Positions 1-8,140 of a DNA stretch of 64,000 nucleotides are shown here, piece by piece. This DNA comes from JBNKHG01 sp050290225 (lineage in GTDB: Bacteria; Pseudomonadota; Gammaproteobacteria; Pseudomonadales; Cellvibrionaceae): the NCBI GenBank assembly GCA_050290225.1, contig JBNKHG010000036.1, positions 62,001-126,000 on the forward strand, in the 5' to 3' direction. Numbering within the stretch: the stretch's first letter is position 1; each line of letters begins with the position of its first letter. Made by a program: the position numbers and the translations under genes. Below the pieces are notes generated by a model. It worked only from the letters and a program-made list of their open reading frames with translations, did not search any database and was not told the DNA's origin.

Positions 1-2553
1 GGATTAACTTACAGCTTCAGCCGGTATAATGTACTAACGGTTATTGTGAGTGACGAAGGTTCTGGAGATACGTCGTCGGGCCGGTCTGGGGCTTTGGGTC
101 AAGAAAATGCCGCACAGGGCAATCGACTCAATACCCTGGATGAGGTCGTGGTGGTGGGGAGCCGAGGTGCGCCGCGATCCGTGGGTGATTCCGCAGTGCC
201 GGTCGATGTCATCGTAACCAGTAACCTGAATCGTCAAGGGAATACCAATATGAAAGCTGCATTGCGCAGTCTGGTTCCTTCCTTTAACGTCACCACCCAG
301 GCCATAAACGATGCGGCTACACTCATACGTCCCACCAATCTGCGTGGTTTATCAGCGGATAGCACCCTGTTACTGCTCAATGGCAAGCGGCACCATAGAG
401 CAGCGGTTATTTCCTTGCTCGGCGACGGTATTAATGATGGGGCTCAAGGTGCGGATATATCTGCAATCCCGGCTATTGCATTGAATCGCGTTGAAATGCT
501 GCGGGATGGCGCATCAGCCCAATACGGCTCCGATGCAATCGCTGGTGTCATTAACTATGTACTCAAGGATTATCGTGAAGGTGGTTCGCTGGAAGCACAT
601 TATGGTGAATACTTCGAAGGGGATGGAGATACTATTCAATTAGCCGGTAATTTCGGTTTGCCCCTTGGCGTGGATGGCTTTGCCAATTTCAGTTTCGAAG
701 TCAATGACGTGGATCCCACTAGCCGAAGCACTCAGCGTAGTGACGCCGAACGGCTGATTGCAGCAGGAAATACTCATGTTGCTGATCCTGCACAAAAATG
801 GGGTTCGCCAGATCGCAGTGAAGGAATGATTGTGTTTAATCTGGGTAAGGATATCGGTGAACTGCATAAATTTTACCTGTTTGGCAATGGCGGTTATCGC
901 GATATCGAGAATGGCTTTTTCTATCGTGATCCAAATCTGCGTAGTGGTGTTTTTTCCAATGACGATGGAGAGACATTACTCATAGGCGATCTTACCCCAG
1001 ACGATGGCGAGTCGTGCCCCGAGGTCGCCATTATCGATGATGCGCCCGATCCAGTCGCTTTTTCCCAGGTCCAGGCTGACCCAAACTGTTGGTCTTTCGC
1101 GGAGAGTTTCCCCGGTGGATTTACACCACAATTTGGCGGCAGGATAGTGGACGGAAGTGTGGTGGTGGGTGTTTCCGGTCAGTTGATCAACGGATTGAAT
1201 TACGATGTCAGTGGATCAATCGGTCGAAACGCCGTTGAGTTCAGATTGAACAACACGGTAAATGCATCATTAGGCCCGGACTCCCCAACTTCATTCACAT
1301 TGGGCTCTCATGTCGAAGTAGACAGCGCCTTCAATGTTGATCTGTCCTATCCGATTAGCTTTTCCGATTTCTCCCCGTCGTTTAATTTTGCAGGGGGACT
1401 CGAGTTCCGCGAAGAGCGTTTTGAAGTTGAAACGGGCGATCTCAGTTCATATGAAATTGGTCCGCTGGTGACACAAGGTTTCAGTGTAGGATCCAATGGC
1501 TTTCAGGGTTTTAGCCCCAACGATGCCAGTAGCTTTTCCCGGCATAACCTGGGGCTTTACCTTGATATTGAGGCGGATATCAGGAATTGGCTCTTTTTGG
1601 GTGTGGCGACGCGATTGGAGGAGTATTCTGACTTTGGTTCAACCTTAAATGGCAAGGTCACCAGCCGCATTCAGGCGACCAGCAACCTGGCGTTTCGCGG
1701 CGCGTTCAGTACCGGCTTTCGCGCGCCCACACCGGGCCAATCCAACCTTCGCAGTCGGGTCACCCACTTTGGTGGGGCGGGGGAGTTGGAGGAGCAGCTG
1801 ATTATCCCTGCGGACAGTGTTATTGGTCAGCTTAAAGGGGGTAAACCGCTGGAATCTGAGGAATCAAAACACGCGAGCCTGGGTTTGGTCTTCGAAATAG
1901 AACAATTTAGTCTGACTCTCGATTATTTTCACATAAAGGTGGAAGACCGAATTGCACTAACGAGTCCAATCCCTATTGAGGAAAATGATGTCCAAATATT
2001 ACTGGCTGAGGGAGTTGCCGATGCTGAGAGCTTCGATAGCTTGCGATTTTTTACCAATGACTTTGACACAACTACCCAGGGGGTTGATGTTGTTGCCAAC
2101 TATAGGCTCAGCTCAGTCTACGGGCGTACAGATTTAAGTTTTGTCTTTAATCGCACGAAAACGAATGTTGACAAATTCTCAAGCAATATCACGGATTTTC
2201 GTGTCCGTCAGCTGGAGGAGGGGTTGCCGAGGGACAGGTGGATGCTCACTTTGACACAAATGTGGGATGCCTGGCAAGGGCTATTTCGCGTTTCCTATTA
2301 CGATCACTTTTTCGAAGCTCATGCCGACTCTGCTGACTTTCCCATTGAAGCCGATTCAAACATACTTGTCGATGCTGAATTAACCTATTTTTACCGCGAT
2401 ACCTACACAATCAGCCTGGGCGGGCAGAATATCACGGATGAATTTCCCGATAAGAACCCGTGGTCGAAAGAGCTTGGCGCCACCTATGCCGTTACCTCGC
2501 CTTATGGCTTTAACGGCGGATATTACTATATTCGTTTCAGCTATAACTTCTAA
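1..2553 (+). CDS. TonB-dependent receptor, 5' end outside the window
   Basis: Outer-membrane, energy-coupled uptake receptor. The frame is open from base 1. The residues before the first possible GTG at 46 (GLTYSFSRYNVLTVI) look like the end of an STN (secretin/TonB short N-terminal) domain, so the true start lies upstream and the GTG is probably internal. A TonB-box-like stretch (TLDEVVVVGS) is followed by the plug with LRDGASAQYGSDAIAGVINY, then a long beta-barrel ending in aromatic residues and a terminal Phe (YIRFSYNF). Its closest visible relative is the next gene, with shared NGKR.HR, PGGFTP.FGG, STGFRAPT.GQSNLR and GFNG.YYY.R motifs, so the two arose by duplication. The substrate is unknown; the neighbouring amino-acid transporter and catabolic genes suggest peptides or amino-acid derivatives, but this is inference. 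An STN domain would imply trans-envelope signalling. Confidence 0.93.
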   Translation, partial: GLTYSFSRYNVLTVIVSDEGSGDTSSGRSGALGQENAAQGNRLNTLDEVVVVGSRGAPRSVGDSAVPVDVIVTSNLNRQGNTNMKAALRSLVPSFNVTTQAINDAATLIRPTNLRGLSADSTLLLLNGKRHHRAAVISLLGDGINDGAQGADISAIPAIALNRVEMLRDGASAQYGSDAIAGVINYVLKDYREGGSLEAHYGEYFEGDGDTIQLAGNFGLPLGVDGFANFSFEVNDVDPTSRSTQRSDAERLIAAGNTHVADPAQKWGSPDRSEGMIVFNLGKDIGELHKFYLFGNGGYRDIENGFFYRDPNLRSGVFSNDDGETLLIGDLTPDDGESCPEVAIIDDAPDPVAFSQVQADPNCWSFAESFPGGFTPQFGGRIVDGSVVVGVSGQLINGLNYDVSGSIGRNAVEFRLNNTVNASLGPDSPTSFTLGSHVEVDSAFNVDLSYPISFSDFSPSFNFAGGLEFREERFEVETGDLSSYEIGPLVTQGFSVGSNGFQGFSPNDASSFSRHNLGLYLDIEADIRNWLFLGVATRLEEYSDFGSTLNGKVTSRIQATSNLAFRGAFSTGFRAPTPGQSNLRSRVTHFGGAGELEEQLIIPADSVIGQLKGGKPLESEESKHASLGLVFEIEQFSLTLDYFHIKVEDRIALTSPIPIEENDVQILLAEGVADAESFDSLRFFTNDFDTTTQGVDVVANYRLSSVYGRTDLSFVFNRTKTNVDKFSSNITDFRVRQLEEGLPRDRWMLTLTQMWDAWQGLFRVSYYDHFFEAHADSADFPIEADSNILVDAELTYFYRDTYTISLGGQNITDEFPDKNPWSKELGATYAVTSPYGFNGGYYYIRFSYNF

Positions 2554-2668
2554 TCTGAATCCGTCGTTTCAGGGTTGTTTACCTTTCCCATTGCATGTCG
2601 ATCACCTCTACTGCGGGCAAATTAAAAAAATAAAGTAGCAGATTTTTATTCCTCAATGGTCATTATCG

Positions 2669-2691
2669 CCGAGACGTTCGAAATGTCTCGG
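2669..2691. other. Inverted repeat between tandem TonB receptors
   Basis: CCGAGAC (2669-2675) and GTCTCGG (2685-2691) form a 7-bp stem with a 9-base loop. No T-run follows, so this is either a weak terminator-like hairpin for the first receptor or an operator for the second. The rest of 2554-2780 shows no gene. Confidence 0.4.
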
Positions 2692-2780
2692 TTGTGACTC
2701 TTGCCGTAGCGCATTGGCCAAATAGTAACGGCAATAATTAGGCGGCTAAACGGCCTCTTTACATACTGAGGAGACATACA

Positions 2781-5318
2781 ATGAGAAAATTCAGGCCCAA
2801 TCAACTGGCACTTGCCATCAGTCTAACTTTGCCCTTTGCATTTCCCATGGGAAGCTTTGCGCAAACCAGCGAAGAAGGGAAAGATTTGCTGGCAGAGCTG
2901 GAAGAGGTAGTCATTGTTGGTACGCGAAGAGATGGGAGGTCCGCTACCGATGCTCCAGTGCCCATTGATGTATTAAGTGGCACAGAAATGGAGGCACAGG
3001 GTTCCACCGATATGTTGGACGTACTCAGTAATGTGGTGCCCTCCTATAACGTCTCGCGAGAACCCATCAGTGATGCGGGCACTCTGGTCAGACCCGCCAA
3101 TTTGAGAGGGTTGCCCTCAGATAGCACATTGGTACTGGTTAACGGCAAGCGCCGTCATCGTGGTGCTGTCGTTGGTGAGTTTATCTCCGGGATAAACAAA
3201 GGGGCGCAGGGTGTGGACTTGGCGCCAATCCCGGGTATTGCGGTCAAACAGGTCGAGGTGTTGAGAGACGGCGCGGCGGCCCAGTACGGCTCCGATGCCA
3301 TAGCGGGGGTGATGAACTTTGTGTTGGCCGATGATCCGACGGCGAGAAAAATCCAGGTCAGTGTCGGTGAATACTCCAAAGGTGATGGCAGTATTGCTCA
3401 AATTTCTGGGCTGTTTGGCACACAATTGGGTCAGGATGGTTTTGCCACCGTTGCATTTGAAGCCAAGGAAACCGATCCCACCAGCAGAGGTGTGCAGGAT
3501 ACCGGTGCCCAGGCGTTAATCGACGCGGGTAATACAGCGATCGCCGATCCGGTTGTTGTGTGGGGAACACCTGAAATCACAGACGACTATAAACTGTTTT
3601 TCAATGCCGCGGTTGAAGCGAGGAGCGGTGGCGAGGCTTACAGCTTTGGTAGCTATGCCACCCGTGACGTGGATGGCAGCTTTTTCTTCCGTAACCCCAC
3701 CAATCGCTCAGGTATTTTCTCCAATGATGGCGGTGCTTCTCTACTGGTTGCCGATTTGACAAGTGATAACTCCGGTGCCTGCTCCACAAATCCCGCCGAT
3801 CTGCAATTGGTAATGGATGATCCGGATTGTTTTGTATTCAATGAAATCTATCCCGGTGGTTTTACCCCGAGATTTGGCGGAAAAGTGATTGACACCAGCT
3901 TTACCGCAGGCTTACGAGGTGAGTGGTCAAACGGCGTCACGTACGACTTTAGCGCCTCCATGGGCCAAAATGAGATTCAATACCAGATGCGGAACTCGCT
4001 GAACGCTTCCTATGGACCTGATACGCCGACTGAGTTTAATCTCGGTGCACAGGTTCAATCAGAACGACTGTTCAATGCAGACTTCTCATATCCCATTGAT
4101 GTGGGTCTCAACTCCGATTTAAACCTGGCGTTTGGTGCCCAGATCCATAAAGAAGAGTTCGAAATTATAGCGGGTGACACGGCTTCCTGGGCGCCTGGCG
4201 GTTTTGAAGAACAAGGTTTTGGTATTGGCGCCAGTGGCTTTCAGGGTTTTTCATCGGATGTTGCCGGTCGCTTTAACCGTACCAGTAAAGCGTTTTATGT
4301 CGACGCGGAAGTGGATGTTGCCGAAAACTGGTTGATGTCAACAGCTGTTCGTTTCGAGGATTTCGAAGATTTTGGCAACACATCCGACTTTAAAGTAGCA
4401 ACACGCTATGACATTACCGACAATATTTCATTCCGTGCTGCCTACAGTACCGGTTTCAGAGCTCCGACCGTTGGTCAAAGCAATCTGCGCCGTGCTTCCA
4501 CCAGCTTTGAAAACGGAGAGCTCACCGAGTCTTTGACAGTATCCCCGACCAGTGAAGTAGCCCTGCTTAATGGTGGTGCTCAGCTGGAGCCCGAGGAGTC
4601 AACCAGCCTCAGCTTTGGTGTGGTCATGGGACTTGGACCGGTCGATCTCACGATTGATTACTTCAAGATTGAAGTGGATGATCGCATTTCACTGAAAGAA
4701 GAGACCTTGGATGACGCCGATCGGGCGGCTCTGGCGGATGCGGGCGTGATTAATGCCGCCACCATCCAGTCTGCCAAGTTCTTTGTCAATGATTTTGACT
4801 CCGAAACCGAGGGCGTGGACCTGGTGGCCACTCTGCCTATAGACTCTGACTGGGGGAATACCAATATCACCTTGGCATACAACTGGACAGAAACAGAGGT
4901 AGTTGCAGGCGGTGAAATCTCGGAGTCGCGTATACGCGAACTCGAAGAATCCCTGCCCGAAAATCGCGCCACCTTGACAACGCTGCATACGGTTGGTGAC
5001 TGGAGCTTTATGGTTCGTGGAAACTATTACGATGATGCATTCGAGTATGTATTCAACGATACCTCTGTGCCAGTAACGACGCCAAGTATGTTTGTGGTTG
5101 ACGCGGAAGTCGGCTACCAGATTACAGAGAGCATAGGCGTTAACCTGGGCGCGAAGAACATCTTTGATGAAACCCCCGATGAATGGTCAGTAGTGCGGGA
5201 TAACGGCGACGTCTGGACTGGACGCACGCCCGGGTTCCTGGGTGCGATTTACCCGCTTAATACGCCAGCGGGCTTTAACGGTGCCTATTACTACCTGCGC
5301 TTGAATGCTGAGTTCTAA
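2781..5318 (+). CDS. TonB-dependent receptor, paralogue of the preceding gene
   Basis: Complete outer-membrane receptor of 845 residues. ATG at 2781 follows a strong Shine-Dalgarno (GAGGAGA). The N-terminus is a Sec signal peptide (basic MRKFRPNQ, a hydrophobic core, cleavage after SFA near residue 27). There is no STN domain, unlike the upstream copy. A TonB-box-like segment (ELEEVVIVGT, about residues 40-50) is followed by the plug with LRDGAAAQYGSDAIAGVMNF and a barrel ending in Phe (YYYLRLNAEF). Similarity to the preceding receptor runs over the whole length. It is followed by two terminators, so it is probably not cotranscribed with the transporter downstream. The substrate is not readable from sequence; amino-acid or peptide-type ligands are inferred from context only. 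Confidence 0.95.
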   Translation: MRKFRPNQLALAISLTLPFAFPMGSFAQTSEEGKDLLAELEEVVIVGTRRDGRSATDAPVPIDVLSGTEMEAQGSTDMLDVLSNVVPSYNVSREPISDAGTLVRPANLRGLPSDSTLVLVNGKRRHRGAVVGEFISGINKGAQGVDLAPIPGIAVKQVEVLRDGAAAQYGSDAIAGVMNFVLADDPTARKIQVSVGEYSKGDGSIAQISGLFGTQLGQDGFATVAFEAKETDPTSRGVQDTGAQALIDAGNTAIADPVVVWGTPEITDDYKLFFNAAVEARSGGEAYSFGSYATRDVDGSFFFRNPTNRSGIFSNDGGASLLVADLTSDNSGACSTNPADLQLVMDDPDCFVFNEIYPGGFTPRFGGKVIDTSFTAGLRGEWSNGVTYDFSASMGQNEIQYQMRNSLNASYGPDTPTEFNLGAQVQSERLFNADFSYPIDVGLNSDLNLAFGAQIHKEEFEIIAGDTASWAPGGFEEQGFGIGASGFQGFSSDVAGRFNRTSKAFYVDAEVDVAENWLMSTAVRFEDFEDFGNTSDFKVATRYDITDNISFRAAYSTGFRAPTVGQSNLRRASTSFENGELTESLTVSPTSEVALLNGGAQLEPEESTSLSFGVVMGLGPVDLTIDYFKIEVDDRISLKEETLDDADRAALADAGVINAATIQSAKFFVNDFDSETEGVDLVATLPIDSDWGNTNITLAYNWTETEVVAGGEISESRIRELEESLPENRATLTTLHTVGDWSFMVRGNYYDDAFEYVFNDTSVPVTTPSMFVVDAEVGYQITESIGVNLGAKNIFDETPDEWSVVRDNGDVWTGRTPGFLGAIYPLNTPAGFNGAYYYLRLNAEF

Positions 5319-5344
5319 GCACTTGTAATCGATTAGTCGCATTG

Positions 5345-5375
5345 AAAAAGGGTGGGCAATGCGTTCACCCTTTTT
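5345..5375 (+). terminator. Rho-independent terminator after TonB receptor
   Basis: AAAAAGGGTG (5345-5354) pairs with CACCCTTTTT (5366-5375) across an 11-base loop. The A-rich and T-rich flanks make it potentially bidirectional. A small perfect hairpin (CACAAC/GTTGTG, 5409-5423) follows. Confidence 0.8.
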
Positions 5376-5438
5376 AATCGGTAAACAATGCATGAAAGCT
5401 CAAATCATCACAACAATGTTGTGAATTGCGCACCCATT

Positions 5439-5466
5439 GGGGGGCGTTTAATGCCCCCCTTTTTTT
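5439..5466 (+). terminator. Strong GC-rich rho-independent terminator
   Basis: GGGGGGC (5439-5445), loop GTTTAAT, GCCCCCC (5453-5459), then seven T (5460-5466). This is a textbook terminator and the second in tandem after the receptor. It isolates the receptor from the transporter gene that starts about 110 bases later. Confidence 0.92.
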
Positions 5467-5572
5467 CTTCGCATGGTTCGATATGGATGCTGGCTCTTTG
5501 CACTAGTCGGTAATCATCTCCGTCAGGAAAAGTGATCTTATATAAACAGTTAAATAGATTGGAGTGTCTAGT

Positions 5573-6958
5573 ATGCAAGTTTCTTCCAGTGCTGTAGATA
5601 TTAATAGTGCAGGAGACGGTAGCCAGACAGGCTGGTCATCGCGTTTTGCCTTTCTAATGGCTTCAATCGGCTTTGCTGTTGGGCTTGGCAATATATGGCG
5701 TTTTCCCTATGTTACCGGGGAAAATGGTGGTGGTGCGTTTGTATTGGTGTATCTGTTGTGTGTCTTTGCCATCGGAGTGCCCATTTTGATGGCGGAGTTG
5801 TTGCTGGGGCGACGAGGAAAGATGTCTCCACCCAACGCCATGCGCAACATCGTATCTGCACAAGGGCTTAGTCACCGGTGGCAGTTTGTGGGAGTCATGA
5901 ACCTGCTTGCAGCCTTTATTATCATGGTTGTTTACTGTGTAATCGCCGGTTGGGTACTGTATTTCTTCTTCAAGGCATTAACGACGGGATTTTCCGGCAT
6001 TGATGCTTCCATGGCTTCTCAACAGTTTGAAGGGTTGTTACTTGATCCGGGCGCCATGCTGTTCTGGACAATTCTCGGTTTAACCCTTACCGGCACTATC
6101 ATATATGCGGGTGTACAGGCAGGCATCGAGCGAGCGGTGTCAGTGTTAATGCCAGCACTGTTTGCGTTGATGATTGCATTGGTGATCTACAATGTGTTTG
6201 TTGGTGGCTTTGATGAAGCGGTGGACTATCTATTTACTGTTGAATTCAGCAAAATAAATGGAACTGTTTTGTTGGCGGCAATCGGCCAGGCGTTCTTTTC
6301 TATTGGCGTTGCCATGGCTGGCATGATGACTTACGGCGCCTACCTGCCAAAAAACGTTTCCATTCCGCAATCCGTACTGATTATTATTCTCGCCGATACA
6401 TTTGTCGCCTTGATGGCCGGGTTGGTCATCTTTCCTGCGGTTTTCAGCAACGGACTTGACCCGGCCAGTGGACCGGGACTGATTTTTCAAACCCTGCCGG
6501 TTGCTTTTTCCAAAATGCCCGGTGGACATATCGTGAGCATACTGTTTTTCTTGTTGCTGTCAGTAGCGGCAATAACAACGATGGTTGGATTTATTGAACC
6601 GTTAACCTGCTGGCTGGAAGAGTACAAGGGCTATCCCCGCCATAAAAGTGCCATAGCGATACTGGTCACTATTGCTATTCTCGGCGTGTTCAGCATTTTG
6701 GGTTATAACTTGTTGTCTGACTATACCCTTGGGGGTAGGGATATCAACGAAGTGATGGACTATTTTTCCAATCAGATATTGTTGCCCGTTGGCGGTTTCC
6801 TGATTGCCGTTTTTGTCGGTTGGTTTCTCAGTCCTGATGTATCGCGTCAGGAATTGGGGCTGGGCGCTACACTGGCTTTCAAATTGTGGTATTTTCTGAT
6901 TCGTTATCTGGTGCCGCTAGCCATTTTCCTTGTTTTTGTCATGGGCATATCCGAATAA
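5573..6958 (+). CDS. NSS-family sodium-dependent transporter
   Basis: Inner-membrane Na+-coupled symporter of the neurotransmitter:sodium symporter family, which usually imports amino acids or related amines. Conserved TM1 (AVGLGNIWRFPYVTGENGGGAF, shown in part) carries the unwound NIWRFPY segment that binds Na+ and substrate. About 11-12 hydrophobic segments follow, with AIGQAFFSIGVAMAGMMTYG in the TM6 region. At about 461 residues it is the normal length of bacterial NSS proteins. I prefer ATG 5573, which has GGAG eight bases upstream, over the in-frame GTG at 5564, which overlaps that GGAG. Context (Lrp regulator, putA) suggests amino-acid uptake feeding catabolism, but the substrate cannot be assigned. 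Confidence 0.93.
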   Translation: MQVSSSAVDINSAGDGSQTGWSSRFAFLMASIGFAVGLGNIWRFPYVTGENGGGAFVLVYLLCVFAIGVPILMAELLLGRRGKMSPPNAMRNIVSAQGLSHRWQFVGVMNLLAAFIIMVVYCVIAGWVLYFFFKALTTGFSGIDASMASQQFEGLLLDPGAMLFWTILGLTLTGTIIYAGVQAGIERAVSVLMPALFALMIALVIYNVFVGGFDEAVDYLFTVEFSKINGTVLLAAIGQAFFSIGVAMAGMMTYGAYLPKNVSIPQSVLIIILADTFVALMAGLVIFPAVFSNGLDPASGPGLIFQTLPVAFSKMPGGHIVSILFFLLLSVAAITTMVGFIEPLTCWLEEYKGYPRHKSAIAILVTIAILGVFSILGYNLLSDYTLGGRDINEVMDYFSNQILLPVGGFLIAVFVGWFLSPDVSRQELGLGATLAFKLWYFLIRYLVPLAIFLVFVMGISE

Positions 6959-7074
6959 TATTTTGCCAACTGATTGCTCTGTCGAGATGCCCATTCGGTA
7001 TTTCGACAGGTGCCGGTGAAAGTTTTCTATCCCACCTCTAAGCGCAACCACTCGAAAATAGGAGGGGTAGGGCG

Positions 7075-7443
7075 ATGGCTCAAATTACGCTCGTCGGTGC
7101 CGGACACATGGGCTTTGCGATGCTGAGTCGTTGGCTCGTAAACACGGCATACCGTTATGTGGTGGTAGAGCGCTCCGACGCGTTTCGTGCAAGAGCCGAA
7201 GAAGCGGGTGCCAGGGCTTATGCGAATCTTGATGAGCTACCCGCCGGGCATAAGGCAAACGTAGTCGTAATCGCCACTAAACCTGCCGCTGTGGGCGAAG
7301 TCGCTAAACAGCGGTCTATCGAATTGGGAGCAAGGCCGTATGCCCGCATTGATACGAACAGGTTACACGACGGAGAACCGGGCGGTCATGCTTATAGACC
7401 GAAATCCTTGACGTTTTCCATAACAACGAAAGTACTTGTCTGA
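7075..7443 (+). pseudogene. proC-like (pyrroline-5-carboxylate reductase) remnant
   Basis: The first ~80 residues look like the NAD(P)-binding Rossmann start of the ProC family (ITLVGAGHMGFAML, then VVVIATKPAAVGEV, the usual KP turn). Homology is then lost: the expected substrate-binding and C-terminal domains (ProC is about 270 residues) are missing and the frame ends at 122 codons. Another frame around 7335-7400 reads RMPALIRTGYT, faintly like the RAMPNTPAL.G.G motif, which suggests deletion plus frameshift. A good ribosome site (AGGAGG about 15 bases upstream) survives. The 3' end overlaps the convergent Lrp gene by 52 bases. A short functional protein cannot be excluded. Confidence 0.65.
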
Positions 7444-7844
7444 AGCACATAGGGGAGGGCGGAAATTTCCTCGCCCAGTACGGTGCGATAAGACGCCATG
7501 TCCTTGGTGCGCACCTTTAGCAAGTAGTCGAACCCGGCCGCGATCATATGGCATTGCTCGACTTCGGGAATTTTGCTCACAGCTTTATTAAAGGCGGTTA
7601 ATGCCTTGCTGCTGGTATTGTTCAGCGTCACCTGGACAAAGGCAGTATGGGTAAGCCCCAGTTTGCTTTGGTTAACCAAAGCCGTATATCCCTCAATGTA
7701 ACCCTGTTCCTCCAGGCGGCGCATGCGCACTTGGCAGGGCGTCTTCGATAGCCCAACTCGGGTGGCAAGCTCTGTGATTGTAATCCGTGCATTTCGCTGG
7801 AGTTCGGCGATTATTTTCAGGTCTGCTCTATCCAATTCGCTCAT
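7392..7844 (-). CDS. Lrp/AsnC-family regulator, probable putA regulator
   Basis: About 150-residue feast/famine regulator. An N-terminal AsnC-type helix-turn-helix (LDRADLKIIAELQRNARIT, then ELATRVGLSKTPCQVRMRRLEEQGYI) is followed by an alpha/beta RAM ligand-binding domain (AFVQVTLNN to AAGFDYLLKVRTKDM). I prefer ATG 7844 (MSELDRADL) over the upstream GTG at 7874; family members usually start just before LD..D..I. It is divergent from putA across an AT-rich spacer. In many proteobacteria an Lrp-type PutR adjacent to putA activates it in response to proline. That role is inferred here from adjacency and from the absence of the DNA-binding domain in PutA. Confidence 0.92.
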   Translation of the reverse strand: MSELDRADLKIIAELQRNARITITELATRVGLSKTPCQVRMRRLEEQGYIEGYTALVNQSKLGLTHTAFVQVTLNNTSSKALTAFNKAVSKIPEVEQCHMIAAGFDYLLKVRTKDMASYRTVLGEEISALPYVLQTSTFVVMENVKDFGL

Positions 7845-8140
7845 GTTGCCACTCTTCTTCAGATAATTGTGCACTTCGTTGTAATGCTTGGGTTCTAGTT
7901 GGCTATTGCCTGTTGTTTAAGAAAAAATGACTTTGTGTCTGCTGCCTCGCCGAGTGTCATAGTCGAATAACTGCGCTTAGTAATATTCACTTTAAAAGTC
8001 AATATATGTAGACAAATATTAAATATTATAGATTATAAAAAGTCTAATTATAAATATATATTTAAATATATAGAGAATAAGACTTTTGGTTACTGGTTAG
8101 AATAATCCAGTAGACAATTCAACACAGAGGAAAACGAGCG
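7845..8140. promoter_or_regulatory. AT-rich divergent lrp-putA control region
   Basis: The spacer between the divergent lrp-type gene and putA is extremely AT-rich from about 7975 to 8095. It holds an inverted pair AAAAGTCT (8038-8045) and AGACTTTT (8080-8087), plus a further AAAAGTC at 7994-8000. Bent, AT-rich DNA with repeated half-sites is typical of Lrp-type binding regions. A ribosome site (AGAGGA) precedes the putA ATG at 8141. Promoter elements cannot be fixed by eye. Confidence 0.6.
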
